Shown here in pieces: positions 1 through 9,949 of a stretch of DNA of 64,000 nucleotides; position 1 is the first letter of the stretch, and every line of letters begins with the position of its first letter. Location of the stretch: NCBI GenBank assembly GCA_001725155.1, contig MEFP01000019.1, positions 310,001 to 374,000 of the forward strand, written 5' to 3'. The notes beneath the pieces are model-generated. The model worked only from the letters and a program-made list of their open reading frames with translations, did no database searches and was not told where the DNA came from. Made by a program: the position numbers and the translations under genes. This DNA comes from Lysobacteraceae bacterium SCN 69-320 (lineage in GTDB: Bacteria; Pseudomonadota; Gammaproteobacteria; Xanthomonadales; Rhodanobacteraceae).

Positions 1-360
1 CTTGCCGACCATGACGCCGTCGCGATCGCGGTAGCCGAGGATCTCGGCGCGGGCCGCACCTTCGACAAGCACCTTGATCGTGCCGTCCGGCAGCTTCAGC
101 AGCTGCAGCAACGTCGCCAGCGTGCCTACCGAATGCAGATCCGATTCGCGCGGATCGTCGACGTCGGGACTGCGCTGAGCGACGAGCAGGATCTGCTTGT
201 CACCTTCCATCGCGATGTCCAGCGCACGAATCGACTTCTCGCGACCGACGAACAGCGGAATGACCATGTGCGGATAGACGACCACGTCGCGCAGCGGCAG
301 AACCGGCAGCTCCAGCGAGCGCGGATCGGAGGCGACGGGCAACTTTTCAGACTTTTCCAT
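1..360 (-). CDS. lon: ATP-dependent protease Lon, N-terminal part (runs off the window)
   Basis: This is the first 120 codons of Lon, the cytoplasmic AAA+ serine protease that degrades misfolded and regulatory proteins. The visible part begins [13 protein letters not shown] and contains [17 protein letters not shown], the hallmark opening of the Lon substrate-binding (LAN) domain; the ATPase and protease domains lie beyond position 1. The ATG at 360 is in frame to the window edge. Lon follows clpX on the same strand after a 237-bp gap, the usual clpP-clpX-lon order, and the gap is long enough to hold its own heat-shock promoter, which I could not identify with confidence. Confidence 0.95.
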   Translation of the reverse strand, partial: MEKSEKLPVASDPRSLELPVLPLRDVVVYPHMVIPLFVGREKSIRALDIAMEGDKQILLVAQRSPDVDDPRESDLHSVGTLATLLQLLKLPDGTIKVLVEGAARAEILGYRDRDGVMVGK

Positions 361-597
361 GAAGCGTTTCCTGGCAGCGACCGGCGAGGTCGGGCGGATA
401 GGGTCAGCCTGAGCGCAGGCTGCTGGAGCGTCAAGTGCGGACGGCGTGAACGAATGCAAGGCAGCACATGCGATTCGCGTGCCGGCGCGGAGGCTTGATG
501 CTTCGTTGGAATAAGGCCCTGCGGCGGGCTGGCGGGCGCGGCGGCAGCCGGCCGGCGTGCTCGCCGCCGGCCGTGAAGGCCGTCGGCGGCAGTGGTA

Positions 598-1875
<1,278 letters not shown>

Positions 1876-1990
1876 GCTCTGCCTCAAAAAACCGGGATAA
1901 CGTATTCGTCACGAAGAATAGAGCCCGCTGCGCCCGCGGCGCAAGCGCAGGCGCAGTCAGCTGGGCACCGGGGGGAAATCCGCCGCCGTA

Positions 1991-2623
1991 TCAGGACTTG
2001 ACGCTGTCGGCCGGGCGCTTTTCCAGCACCGCGTCGATCAGCCCATACTTCTGCGCGTCCGGCGCGCTCATGAAATTGTCACGATCCGTGTCCTTGGCGA
2101 TGACCTCGATCGGCTGGCCGGTATGTCGGGCCATGATCTCGTTCAGGCGCTGGCGGATGGTCAGGATCTCGCGCGCGTGGATGTCGATGTCCGACGCCTG
2201 GCCACTGAACCCGCCCAGCGGCTGGTGGATCATCACGCGGGAGTTCGGCAGCGCATAGCGCTTGCCCTTGGTGCCGGCGGTCAGCAGCAGCGCGCCCATG
2301 CTGGCAGCCTGGCCGATGACCATCGTGCTGATGTCGGGCTTGAGGAACTGCATGGTGTCGTAGATCGCCATGCCGGCCGTGACCGAGCCGCCCGGGCTGT
2401 TGATGTAGAGATTGATGTCCTTGTCGGGGTTTTCCGACTCGAGGAACAGCAGCTGCGCGACGACGACATTGGCCATGTAGTCGTCAATCGGACCGACCAG
2501 GAAGATCACGCGCTCCTTGAGCAGGCGCGAATAAATGTCGTAGGCCCGCTCGCCGCGCGAGGTCTGCTCGACCACCATCGGCACGAGGTTGAGGTTGCGG
2601 ATCGGCTCAAAACCCTTGGACAT
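1991..2623 (-). CDS. clpP: ATP-dependent Clp protease proteolytic subunit ClpP
   Basis: ClpP is the tetradecameric serine protease chamber that partners ClpX and ClpA. The 210-residue protein shows the full catalytic triad: Ser108 in GQAASMG, His133 in MIHQP and Asp182 in [18 protein letters not shown], the oxyanion-hole strand, is intact. Length and sequence are normal for the gammaproteobacterial enzyme. The ATG at 2623 has a GGAG ribosome-binding site seven bases upstream. It sits between tig and clpX on the same strand, the standard proteostasis cluster. Confidence 0.97.
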   Translation of the reverse strand: MSKGFEPIRNLNLVPMVVEQTSRGERAYDIYSRLLKERVIFLVGPIDDYMANVVVAQLLFLESENPDKDINLYINSPGGSVTAGMAIYDTMQFLKPDISTMVIGQAASMGALLLTAGTKGKRYALPNSRVMIHQPLGGFSGQASDIDIHAREILTIRQRLNEIMARHTGQPIEVIAKDTDRDNFMSAPDAQKYGLIDAVLEKRPADSVKS

Positions 2624-2708
2624 GGAGCACTCCGAATCAGATCTACCCGGGCCAGGGGTTCATTGAGGGCCAGCCGGCGGAATACCGCCCGGCGCGCCTG
2701 CAAAGCAG

Positions 2709-2737
2709 GGCGGGGCAGGTCTCTGACCTGCCCCGCC
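2709..2737 (-). terminator. Strong hairpin between tig and clpP
   Basis: A perfect 12-bp stem (GGCGGGGCAGGT with its complement) and a 5-base loop lie seven bases past the tig stop codon. On the minus strand it is followed by CCTGCTTTGC, not a U-tract, so it may be a weak terminator or an RNA-stability hairpin that lowers clpP expression relative to tig. Which of these holds cannot be read from the sequence. Confidence 0.55.
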
Positions 2738-2743
2738 GGGACA

Positions 2744-4042
2744 TCAAGCGACCGGACGCATCACTTCATTGAAACCGAGCTTCTGCTCGGTGGCCTTGGC
2801 GTGATCGGCGATCCACTCGGTCACCTGATCCTCGATGACCCGGCTCTGCAGCGCGTTCATCAGTTGGGGATCCTGGTTGTAGAGTTCAACCACCTGGTCC
2901 GGCTCCTCGTAGGTCGAGGCGATCGTGCTCAGGGTTTCGGCAACGCGGCGCGAATCCAGGCGGATGTCGTTCTGGCGCGCGACCTCGCCGAGCAGCAGGC
3001 CGGCGGCGACGCGGCGACGGGCCACCTCGGCGAAGGCTTCGGCGGTTACGTTCGCGGTCTGGCCCTGCTGGCGCGCCTGCGCCTCGGCCTGGCGGACCAG
3101 CGCATTCGCTTCGGCCTCGATCATGCCCTTCGGCAGTTCCAGGTCGGCATAGGCGCCGACCAGCTTCTCGACGACTTCGGTCTTCAGACGTCCGAGCAGG
3201 GTGCCCTTGAGCTCGCGCTCCAGGTTGGCCTTGACGTCGGCGCGGAACTTGTCGAGACCGCCGTCGACGATGCCGAATGCCGCAAAGAACGCGTCGTCCA
3301 GCGCCGGCAGTTCCTGCACCTGCACGCGCACGACCTTGACGTTGACCTGCGCTTGCTTGCCGGCCAGGTTCTCGTTGCGGAACTCCGCCGGGAAAGACAG
3401 GTTCAGGGACTTCTCGTCGCCGGCCTTGAGGCCGATCAGGCTGTCTTCGAGTTCCTTGAACAGCGCACCCGAGCCGATCACCGTGCCGACGCGGTCCAGG
3501 CCCTCGGCCGGGAAGCGGTAGTCACCGGCCTGGGCCGAATATTCGAACAGGACCATGTCGCCGGACGCGGCTGCGCGGTCGACCACCGCGAAGGTGCGGC
3601 GCTGCTGGCGCAGGGTTTCGATCATTGCATCGACGTCGGCGTCGCTCACCTCAGCGGCGACGCGCACGATTTCCAGCTTCGACACGTCGACGGCGCCGAC
3701 CTCCGGCATGACTTCGAAGGTGGCGGTGTATTCGATCTCACCGTTGCTCGGGGTACCGGTGGTTTCGACCGACGGCGGCATGGCCGGACGCAGGTTCTGC
3801 CCTTCCATGGCCTGGACCAGGGTCGCGCGGATCAGCTCGGACATCGCTTCGTTGCGCACCTGGGCGCCGAAACGCTGCTCGATGACCTTGGCCGGCACCT
3901 TGCCCGGGCGGAAGCCGTTCAGACGGACGTTGCGGCTCAGGTCGCTGAGACGGTTCCTGACCTGACTGTCGAGCTGATCGGCCGGAACGCGCACGGTGAG
4001 CTTGCGCTCGAGCTTGCCCACGTTTTCAACGGAAACTTGCAT
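2744..4042 (-). CDS. tig: Trigger factor
   Basis: Trigger factor is the ribosome-bound chaperone and peptidyl-prolyl isomerase that meets nascent chains at the exit tunnel. The 432-residue product begins MQVSVENVGKLERKLTV and carries the ribosome-binding signature FRPGKVP near residue 45, followed by the FKBP-type PPIase region (about 150 to 240) and the long helical C-terminal arms. The ATG at 4042 has GAGGAG eight bases upstream; an in-frame start 19 codons further upstream lacks this and encodes unrelated sequence. tig is the first protein gene after the tRNA operon on the same strand. Confidence 0.96.
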   Translation of the reverse strand: MQVSVENVGKLERKLTVRVPADQLDSQVRNRLSDLSRNVRLNGFRPGKVPAKVIEQRFGAQVRNEAMSELIRATLVQAMEGQNLRPAMPPSVETTGTPSNGEIEYTATFEVMPEVGAVDVSKLEIVRVAAEVSDADVDAMIETLRQQRRTFAVVDRAAASGDMVLFEYSAQAGDYRFPAEGLDRVGTVIGSGALFKELEDSLIGLKAGDEKSLNLSFPAEFRNENLAGKQAQVNVKVVRVQVQELPALDDAFFAAFGIVDGGLDKFRADVKANLERELKGTLLGRLKTEVVEKLVGAYADLELPKGMIEAEANALVRQAEAQARQQGQTANVTAEAFAEVARRRVAAGLLLGEVARQNDIRLDSRRVAETLSTIASTYEEPDQVVELYNQDPQLMNALQSRVIEDQVTEWIADHAKATEQKLGFNEVMRPVA

Positions 4043-4110
4043 TGTTGCTCCTCGAACGGCGATCGGCCGCATGTCCGCCCGAGGCGGCCGCGCGGCCACG
4101 AAGTCTCATC

Positions 4111-4195
<85 letters not shown>

Positions 4196-4269
4196 ACACC
4201 GCCGGAATCGACTCGATTCCGGTTGCGCTCACCTTTGCGGAATGCCACGTGAGGACCGACGAAAGAAGA

Positions 4270-4345
4270 TGGTGGGCCGCCCCAGACTCGAACTGGGAAC
4301 CTACGGATTAAGAGTCCGCTGCTCTACCAATTGAGCTAGCGGCCC
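4270..4345 (-). tRNA. tRNA-Lys (anticodon CUU)
   Basis: A 76-nt cloverleaf with encoded CCA and a GGGCCGC/GCGGCCC acceptor stem. The anticodon loop CTCTTAA gives CUU, the AAG-reading lysine isoacceptor. It lies three bases from the neighbouring tRNA-His. Confidence 0.95.
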
Positions 4346-4348
4346 ACA

Positions 4349-4426
4349 TGGGGTGGAAGATGGGACTCGAACCCACGACCCTCGGAATCACAATCCGATG
4401 CTCTAACCGACTGAGCTACATCCACC
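4349..4426 (-). tRNA. tRNA-His (anticodon GUG)
   Basis: A 78-nt cloverleaf with encoded CCA and the extra 5' G (position -1) characteristic of tRNA-His, paired with the discriminator C. The anticodon loop TTGTGAT gives GUG. The acceptor stem has one apparent T-T mismatch (GTGGATG against CTTCCAC). Confidence 0.94.
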
Positions 4427-4444
4427 GCAAACTTACGATCGCAT

Positions 4445-4521
4445 TGGCGCGCCCGACAGGACTCGAACCTGCAACCGTCGGCTTAGAAGGCCGATGCTCT
4501 ATCCGGTTGAGCTACAGGCGC
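4445..4521 (-). tRNA. tRNA-Arg (anticodon UCU)
   Basis: A 77-nt cloverleaf with encoded CCA. The anticodon loop CTTCTAA gives UCU, reading AGA/AGG, codons that are rare in this GC-rich genome. The acceptor stem starts GCGCCTG. Confidence 0.95.
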
Positions 4522-4541
4522 AGTCTCTGGCTTGCGCACGT

Positions 4542-4618
4542 TGGTCGGGGTAGAGGGATTCGAACTCTCGACATCCAGCTCCCAAAGCTGGCGCTCTACC
4601 AGGCTGAGCTATACCCCG
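4542..4618 (-). tRNA. tRNA-Pro (anticodon UGG)
   Basis: A 77-nt cloverleaf with encoded CCA. The anticodon loop TTTGGGA gives UGG. It is the first tRNA of the Pro-Arg-His-Lys-Leu operon, about 40 bases downstream of a good sigma-70-type promoter. Confidence 0.95.
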
Positions 4619-4663
4619 TCAGTCCAGACTTCGGTCACCCGTGACAATCCCAAAGAAACGAGG

Positions 4664-4692
4664 ATGTTACGGGTGCCCGTTCATACCGTCAA
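4664..4692 (-). promoter_or_regulatory. Promoter of the five-tRNA operon
   Basis: On the minus strand TTGACG (4692 to 4687) and TAACAT (4669 to 4664) are separated by 17 bases, a near-consensus sigma-70 arrangement, ending about 45 bases before tRNA-Pro. Transcription may read through into tig. Confidence 0.7.
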
Positions 4693-4753
4693 TCTACCGG
4701 GGAACGGCTTACAACCCTTGCAACCAATCGCATGCGACACTGAAGCCGTCGCC

Positions 4754-4778
4754 AAACAAAAGGGTGCCGCAGCACCCT
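4754..4778 (-). terminator. Terminator of tRNA-Arg(ACG)
   Basis: Seven bases past the tRNA-Arg(ACG) CCA end, the minus strand reads GGGTGC-TGCG-GCACCC followed by TTTTGTTT, a textbook intrinsic terminator. It isolates this tRNA from the downstream five-tRNA operon. Confidence 0.85.
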
Positions 4779-4784
4779 CAAAAA

Positions 4785-4861
4785 TGGCGCGCCCGGAAGG
4801 ATTCGAACCTCCGACCACCAAGTTCGTAGCCTGGTACTCTATCCAACTGAGCTACGGGCGC
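4785..4861 (-). tRNA. tRNA-Arg (anticodon ACG)
   Basis: A 77-nt cloverleaf with encoded CCA. The anticodon loop CTACGAA gives ACG, which is normally edited to ICG by TadA to read CGU/CGC/CGA. It has its own promoter upstream and its own terminator downstream. Confidence 0.95.
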
Positions 4862-4944
4862 GCACTAACCTTGCCTTCCCTGCTTCACGCGACGCATCCT
4901 TTTCGCCGCCTCGCTGCGGCGTGTCCGCCGCGACGAGAGGCGGA

Positions 4945-4973
4945 ATTATTCGGATCTGCAGGGAGCTCGTCAA
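4945..4973 (-). promoter_or_regulatory. Promoter of tRNA-Arg(ACG)
   Basis: TTGACG (4973 to 4968) and AATAAT (4950 to 4945) on the minus strand are separated by exactly 17 bases, matching sigma-70 consensus at 5 of 6 positions in each box. The expected start is about 75 bases before the tRNA. Confidence 0.75.
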
Positions 4974-5424
4974 TAGGTTCGGCGAAATTTTTTTTGCCGC
5001 CGCTCTACCGCCCGCTTCATCCGAAATATTACCTAAGTAAACTAATAAACATTGAAGCATCATCAAGGGGCCGCGACTCGCTGACGTCGCTGCGAGATCA
5101 GCAATCGGCAGCGCAGGAGCGGGCATCGCCATTTTGCGGATCGTCGACACGCGTCAGTCGCGCCGTTGCCAGGACCGCCGCACGGACGCCACGCCGCCAC
5201 AACGACGACGCGCACATCCACCGGACTCCTCGTCGCAACATCAACGCGACAGCGACACAGCGATGCTTCACTCCGCTCCATCGGGCTCGCCGGGGCCGAC
5301 AGGCGTAGCGCCTTCACCGCCGCCGCGACAGAGCCACTGCACGGACATCGCCGATACCGCCGCGACGACCCGCCCGCCGCAGACTCCGCTGCGACAGCAG
5401 CAGGCTGACGCGGCGCCGCAAACG
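4974..5424. other. Intergenic region between tRNA-Arg and tRNA-Ser
   Basis: I see no gene here. An AT-rich stretch at about 4982 to 5065, unusual for this genome, acts as upstream sequence to the tRNA-Arg promoter (it includes a run of eight T on the plus strand) and could serve as an UP-element. The rest, to 5424, is GC-rich with no open frame that resembles a protein. Confidence 0.5.
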
Positions 5425-5450
5425 AAAAAGCCCCGATTGCTCGGGGCTTT
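5425..5450 (-). terminator. Terminator of tRNA-Ser(GCU)
   Basis: Eight bases past the tRNA-Ser 3' end the minus strand reads AGCCCCGA-GCAA-TCGGGGCT followed by TTTT, a clear intrinsic terminator. Confidence 0.88.
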
Positions 5451-5458
5451 CGATGAAC

Positions 5459-5551
5459 TGGCGGAGAGAGAGGGATTCGAACCCTCGATAGAGCTTTTGA
5501 CCCTATACTCCCTTAGCAGGGGAGCCCCTTCGGCCTCTCGGGCATCTCTCC
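5459..5551 (-). tRNA. tRNA-Ser (anticodon GCU)
   Basis: A 93-nt class II tRNA with a long variable arm and encoded CCA. The anticodon arm CTCCC-CTGCTAA-GGGAG gives GCU. The position downstream of csrA is conserved in many gammaproteobacteria. Confidence 0.95.
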
Positions 5552-5596
5552 GGATTTTTCTGTCCTGCCGACCTCGTGGGGCCGGCGAGGCGCGGA

Positions 5597-5625
5597 AGAA
5601 TAGCGACTAGTCCGCGTCGGGTAAA
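5597..5625 (-). promoter_or_regulatory. Promoter of tRNA-Ser(GCU)
   Basis: TTTACC (5625 to 5620) and TATTCT (5602 to 5597) on the minus strand are 17 bases apart, placing a start about 40 bases before the tRNA. The -35 box begins nine bases past the csrA stop codon. Confidence 0.55.
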
Positions 5626-5633
5626 GCCTGCTG

Positions 5634-5834
5634 TCAGGATTCGCTGCCGGCCGGACCGGAACCAGGCTCCTGTTCGCGCTTGATGCGCTGGTAGATCTCT
5701 TCGCGATGCACGGCGACATCTTTGGGCGCATTGATGCCAATGCGGACCTGGTTGCCCTTCACACCGAGCACGGTGACCGTGACTTCGTCTCCGATCATCA
5801 GGGTCTCTCCGACCCGGCGAGTCAGAATCAGCAT
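5634..5834 (-). CDS. csrA: Carbon storage regulator CsrA
   Basis: CsrA is a small dimeric RNA-binding protein that controls translation and stability of many mRNAs by binding GGA motifs. The 66-residue protein starts [16 protein letters not shown] and keeps the RNA-contact region [12 protein letters not shown] at residues 40 to 51, including the key Arg44. The C-terminal tail is Gly/Pro/Ser rich and a few residues longer than E. coli CsrA. The ATG at 5834 has AGGAGAAG upstream. The leader carries repeated GGA motifs, which suggests autoregulation. It lies between alaS and tRNA-Ser, the conserved neighbourhood. Confidence 0.97.
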   Translation of the reverse strand: MLILTRRVGETLMIGDEVTVTVLGVKGNQVRIGINAPKDVAVHREEIYQRIKREQEPGSGPAGSES

Positions 5835-5849
5835 CGTTCTTCTCCTTTC

Positions 5850-5873
5850 GCCCTACGTCCCGGCCCTACGTCC
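5850..5873 (-). promoter_or_regulatory. Tandem GGACGTAGGGC repeats in the csrA leader
   Basis: On the minus strand GGACGTAGGGC occurs twice, 13 bases apart, 16 to 39 bases before the csrA start codon, with a third GGA in the Shine-Dalgarno AGGAGA. GGA cores are what CsrA binds, and AGGACGT resembles the AGGAUGU core of its SELEX consensus. An autoregulatory site is a reasonable inference, not shown. Confidence 0.4.
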
Positions 5874-6102
5874 TGGCAACCGCATATTGTTGAATTGCGA
5901 ATGCACACAGAACCGTTTCCGCAGCTTGGCAGCTGATTCCGCGGTCCTCCCCGTTACCCACGCCAGACGCCCTGGAAGCCGCATGTCGTGTCAGTCGCCA
6001 CTGAAATTTTTACCTGCGAATTGGGGGCGACCGCGCCGCGCCGATACTAGCGGACGCCCACCGGCCACGCAATTGAAGCCAGGCATTACTTTCGGCAGAT
6101 AA

Positions 6103-6138
6103 CGCCGACGTCACGCAAGGATTTAGCGGACGTCGGCG
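6103..6138 (-). terminator. Inverted repeat downstream of alaS
   Basis: CGCCGACGTC and GACGTCGGCG form a 10-bp stem with a 16-base loop, 36 bases past the alaS stop on the minus strand, followed by TTATCTGCC. It is a weak terminator candidate that would separate alaS from csrA. The rest of the alaS-csrA gap (5874 to 6102) holds no gene; it includes an AT-rich patch near 5883 to 5905 that may carry the csrA promoter. Confidence 0.4.
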
Positions 6139-6173
6139 ACCGGCACTATCACGGTCGAAAGCAGGATTTCCGT

Positions 6174-8834
6174 TCAGGCCAGCTGCTGTTCGACCCAGCC
6201 GCGCACCTCGGCGAGAACACGCGGCAACGCCGGCGAATCCTCGCCGCCGCCCTGCGCGAGATCGGCTCGTCCACCGCCCTTGCCGCCGATCTGGCGGGCG
6301 ACGAAGCCGACGAGATCGCCGGCCTTGACCTTGCCAAGCACGGAGCCCTGCACGCCGGCGGCGAGCGACACCTTTCCGTCCGCTGCAGACGCCAGCAGGA
6401 CAATACAGTCCGGCAGGCGCGCCTTGATCTGGTCTATGCCCTCGCGCAGGCCCTTGGCGTCGAGTCCGTCGATGCGCGCGGCAATGAGCTTGGCGCCCCC
6501 CACGTCGAGCGCGGCGTCGGCCAGCTGCGCGGTCGCCACGCCGGCGGCCTTGGCCTTGAACGACTCCAGTTCGCGCTCGGCGCGCTTCTGGCGCTCGAAC
6601 AGCTGGCGCAGCTTGTCGGCCGCGTCGGCCGGCGAAGCGCCGAGCAGTTGCGCGACCTCGTCGAGGCGGCGCTCTTCCTCGCGCACGAAGTCCAGCGCGC
6701 CGGCACCGGTCACCGCCTCGATGCGGCGCACGCCGGCGGCCACGCCGCCCTCGCTGATGATCTTGAACAGGCCGATGTCGCCGGTGCGGCCCACGTGCGT
6801 GCCGCCGCACAGTTCGGTGGAGAACTCGCCGAACTTCAGCACGCGCACGCGCTCGCCGTACTTCTCGCCGAACAGCGCCATGGCACCGAAGTCCAGCGCG
6901 TCCTTGTAAGCCATCTGACGCACGTCGGCGGCCGCGTTGCGGCGCACCTCAGCGTTGACGAGGTCCTCGATCTCGCGCAGCTCGTCGGGGGTGACGGGCT
7001 GGAAATGCGAGAAGTCGAAACGCAGGCGATCCGGCGCGACCAGCGAGCCCTTCTGCGTGACGTGGGTGCCGAGTACCTGGCGCAGGGCCGCATGCATCAG
7101 GTGCGTGGCCGAATGGTTCAGCACGATCGCCGCGCGGCGCGGCGCGTCGATCTCGCCATGCAGCTTCTCGCCAAGGCGCAAGGTCTTGCCTTCCCAGCGG
7201 CCGACGTGGCCGTGGAAGGTGCCGGCCAGCTTGATCGTGTCGCGCACCACGAAACGGCCGTAGCCGGTGCTCAGCACGCCAATGTCACCGACCTGTCCGC
7301 CGGATTCGGCGTAGAACGGCGTGCGGTCGAGCACCAGGGTCGCCTCCTCGCCGTCGGCGAGTTCATCGACGAGGCGCGAGCCACGGATGATGCCGACCAG
7401 GGCCAGATCGTCGGCCGCGGTCGCGTCGTAGCCGAGGAACTGCGTCGCCGGCAGCTGCTGGATCGCTTCGGCCGACAGCATGACCTTGGTCTCGAACTGG
7501 CTCGACGCGCGCGCGCGGGCGCGCTGCTGCTCCATTTCCGCGTCGAAGCCGGCCATGTCGACCGACCAGCCCTGCTCGCGCGCGACATCGGCGGTCAGAT
7601 CCACGGGGAAACCGTAGGTGTCATAGAGCGTGAACGCGATCTTGCCGGGCACGACTTTCGCGACCGAACCGGTTCCGACGTACTGGGTGTCGTCCCTCAG
7701 CGCCGACTCGAGCAGCTTCATGCCGTTCTCGAGCGTCTCGGCGAAGCGCTCTTCCTCGTTGCGCAGCGCGCGTTCGACGAGCTCGCGCTTCTCGACGAGC
7801 TCCGGATAGGCACCGCCCATTTCCTCGACCAGCGCCGTGACCATCCTGTGGAAGAACAGCCCGCGCACGCCGAGCATGTAGCCGTGGCGCAGCGCGCGGC
7901 GGATGATGCGGCGCAGGACGTAGCCGCGACCTTCGTTGGACGGCAGCACGCCGTCGACGATCAGGAAGCTGCAGGCGCGGATATGGTCGGCGATCACGCG
8001 CAGCGACTTGTTCTCCAGGTCGTCGGTGCCGGTCAGTGCCGCGGCCGCCTTGATCAGGTGCTGGAACAGGTCGATCTCGTAGTTGGAATGCACGTGCTGC
8101 AGCACGGCCGCGATGCGTTCCAGACCCATGCCGGTATCGACGCAGGGCGCCGGCAGCGGCGTCAGCGTGCCGTCGGCCGCGCGATCGAACTGCATGAACA
8201 CGTTGTTCCAGATCTCGATGAAGCGATCGCCGTCCTCGTCGGGCGAGCCCGGCGGACCGCCCGGGATGTGCTCGCCATGGTCGTAGAAGATCTCGGTGCA
8301 CGGACCGCAGGGGCCGGTGTCGGCCATCTGCCAGAAATTGTCCGAGGCGTAGGGCGCGCCTTTGTTGTCGCCGATGCGGACGATGCGCTCGGCCGGCAGG
8401 CCGACGACCTTGTTCCAGATGTCGAAGGCTTCGTCGTCGGTGTGATAGACCGTGACGAGCAGGCGTTCCTTGGGCAGCTTCCAGACTTCGGTCAGAAGCT
8501 CCCAGGCGTAACTGATCGCGTCGTGCTTGAAATAGTCGCCGAAGCTGAAGTTGCCGAGCATCTCGAAGAAGGTGTGATGCCGCGCGGTGTAGCCGACCTG
8601 GTCGAGGTCGTTGTGCTTGCCGCCGGCACGCACGCAGCGCTGCGAGGAAACCGCCCGCGTGTAGCTGCGTTTCTCGGCGCCGAGGAATACGTCCTTGAAC
8701 TGCACCATGCCGGCATTGGTGAACAGCAGGGTCGGGTCGTTGCCCGGCACCAGCGGGCTGGAAGGCACGATCTCGTGCCCCTTGCTCTTGAAGAAATCGA
8801 GGAAGCTCTGGCGAATCTCGGCGCTGGTACGCAT
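6174..8834 (-). CDS. alaS: Alanyl-tRNA synthetase
   Basis: AlaRS charges tRNA-Ala and edits Ser/Gly mischarging. The 886-residue product has the class II catalytic domain from the N-terminus ([16 protein letters not shown]), the editing-domain zinc motif HSATH near residue 570 with the partner CGGTHV near 675, and the C-terminal DHHA1-like domain. Length is normal. I chose the ATG at 8834 (MRTSAEIRQ) because it matches the family start; an in-frame GTG four codons upstream is also possible, and neither has a strong ribosome-binding site. It lies between recX and csrA on one strand, the conserved order. Confidence 0.96.
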   Translation of the reverse strand: MRTSAEIRQSFLDFFKSKGHEIVPSSPLVPGNDPTLLFTNAGMVQFKDVFLGAEKRSYTRAVSSQRCVRAGGKHNDLDQVGYTARHHTFFEMLGNFSFGDYFKHDAISYAWELLTEVWKLPKERLLVTVYHTDDEAFDIWNKVVGLPAERIVRIGDNKGAPYASDNFWQMADTGPCGPCTEIFYDHGEHIPGGPPGSPDEDGDRFIEIWNNVFMQFDRAADGTLTPLPAPCVDTGMGLERIAAVLQHVHSNYEIDLFQHLIKAAAALTGTDDLENKSLRVIADHIRACSFLIVDGVLPSNEGRGYVLRRIIRRALRHGYMLGVRGLFFHRMVTALVEEMGGAYPELVEKRELVERALRNEEERFAETLENGMKLLESALRDDTQYVGTGSVAKVVPGKIAFTLYDTYGFPVDLTADVAREQGWSVDMAGFDAEMEQQRARARASSQFETKVMLSAEAIQQLPATQFLGYDATAADDLALVGIIRGSRLVDELADGEEATLVLDRTPFYAESGGQVGDIGVLSTGYGRFVVRDTIKLAGTFHGHVGRWEGKTLRLGEKLHGEIDAPRRAAIVLNHSATHLMHAALRQVLGTHVTQKGSLVAPDRLRFDFSHFQPVTPDELREIEDLVNAEVRRNAAADVRQMAYKDALDFGAMALFGEKYGERVRVLKFGEFSTELCGGTHVGRTGDIGLFKIISEGGVAAGVRRIEAVTGAGALDFVREEERRLDEVAQLLGASPADAADKLRQLFERQKRAERELESFKAKAAGVATAQLADAALDVGGAKLIAARIDGLDAKGLREGIDQIKARLPDCIVLLASAADGKVSLAAGVQGSVLGKVKAGDLVGFVARQIGGKGGGRADLAQGGGEDSPALPRVLAEVRGWVEQQLA

Positions 8835-8998
8835 GGTTGTCGTCACTGGAGGCGGAATGCGGACACGCCCGTGGACAACCGGCCAAGAATGCCTGGGAAG
8901 CTCGGATCAGCTGCCATCCCGTGCAGATCGGGATCGAAATCACGGCTCCGGGAAAACCGCGCCGGCCGCAGGGGCCGGCAGCTCCGCTCAAGCCATCC

Positions 8999-9694
8999 CT
9001 AATCGAACTCCTCGGCGGAGTCGTCCACGTCGTCGGCGTGGGTGATGGCCCTTACTGTGGCGGCATCAAAGCCACGGCGCAAGAGGAATGCCGCGCGCCG
9101 GCGGCTTTCCTGCGGATCGCGGCCGGCGGACTGACCGTAGCGGCGCGCATGGATGCGCCGCGCGAGGGCCAGCCAGTCGGTGCCTTCCTGCTCCAGCGCT
9201 TCGCGCGCGTCGTCGTCGTCGATGCCATGAGTGCGCAGCTCGGCCAGAATGCGTCGCGGCCCCTGCCCCTGGGCTACGCGGCTGCGCACGAGCATCTGCG
9301 CAAAGCGTTGATCGCTCTGGAAAGACTGCCGCTGCAGATCCTCCAGCGCAGCGGCTGATTCGTCTGCAGCGAAGCCTTTGCGGTCGAGCTTGCGGCGCAG
9401 CTCGCGCTGCGAATGCTCGCGGCGCGACAGCAGGCCCAGTGCCTTGGCATAAGCCTGGCGAGCCGTATCGCCGGAGTCTGCGGATTCTGACGCGCCGGCC
9501 GCGGCATGCTCGTCGGCGTCGCCGGCGGCAGTGTCGGTGGTGTCCTCGCTGATGCCGCCGCGATGAAAACGGTCGCGACTGCCGCTGCTGTCGCGACGAC
9601 TGGTTTCGCCGCCGTCACGAAGCGAACCGCTGCGACCATCCCGGCCGTCATCCCGGCCGCCGCGCAAGCTGCGGCCGCTGCGCCGCAGCGTCAT
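8999..9694 (-). CDS. recX: Regulatory protein RecX with N-terminal extension
   Basis: RecX binds RecA filaments and limits recombinase activity. The C-terminal 150 residues, from ARQAYAKALGLLSRREHSQR onward, match the three-helix RecX repeats (RRKLDRKGF, ALEDLQRQSFQSDQRFAQ, AELRTHGIDDDDAREAL). Typical RecX proteins of about 150 to 165 residues start near that point. Here the frame continues upstream with some 80 residues rich in Arg, Asp, Gly and Ser that look disordered. I give the ATG at 9694 (231 residues), but no ribosome-binding site supports it, and the true start could be an internal codon. It lies 255 bp downstream of recA. Confidence 0.85.
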   Translation of the reverse strand: MTLRRSGRSLRGGRDDGRDGRSGSLRDGGETSRRDSSGSRDRFHRGGISEDTTDTAAGDADEHAAAGASESADSGDTARQAYAKALGLLSRREHSQRELRRKLDRKGFAADESAAALEDLQRQSFQSDQRFAQMLVRSRVAQGQGPRRILAELRTHGIDDDDAREALEQEGTDWLALARRIHARRYGQSAGRDPQESRRRAAFLLRRGFDAATVRAITHADDVDDSAEEFD

Positions 9695-9949
9695 GGCAGC
9701 AATCGGCCCGACGCAGCCAACCGTCCGGCAGCCAGCGACGCAAGACCGCCCCACCGCAGTTCGTGGCGCCAGCAGCCGGCCATGGCTGCGCTGGCGGCCT
9801 GGCCGGCTATCCGGCAACCGGTCATGCCGACGTACCGGTCGAGGAAGGATTCGCCCGGAAGCCGGACCACCACCCTGTCAGGCCGCGGCGCGACGCCGGC
9901 CGCTCCGGCCGGGGCCGGAAGCAGCCGCCGGCACGGGCAGACCGAAGGC

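Noticed and set aside
4348..4644. Open plus-strand frame of 98 codons across the tRNA cluster
   Set aside because: It is the antisense of tRNA-His, tRNA-Arg and tRNA-Pro; the translation reflects tRNA sequence, not a protein.
6648..9002. 784-codon plus-strand frame opposite alaS
   Set aside because: The alaS frame on the other strand is unambiguous, and no protein-like sequence is seen in this antisense frame.
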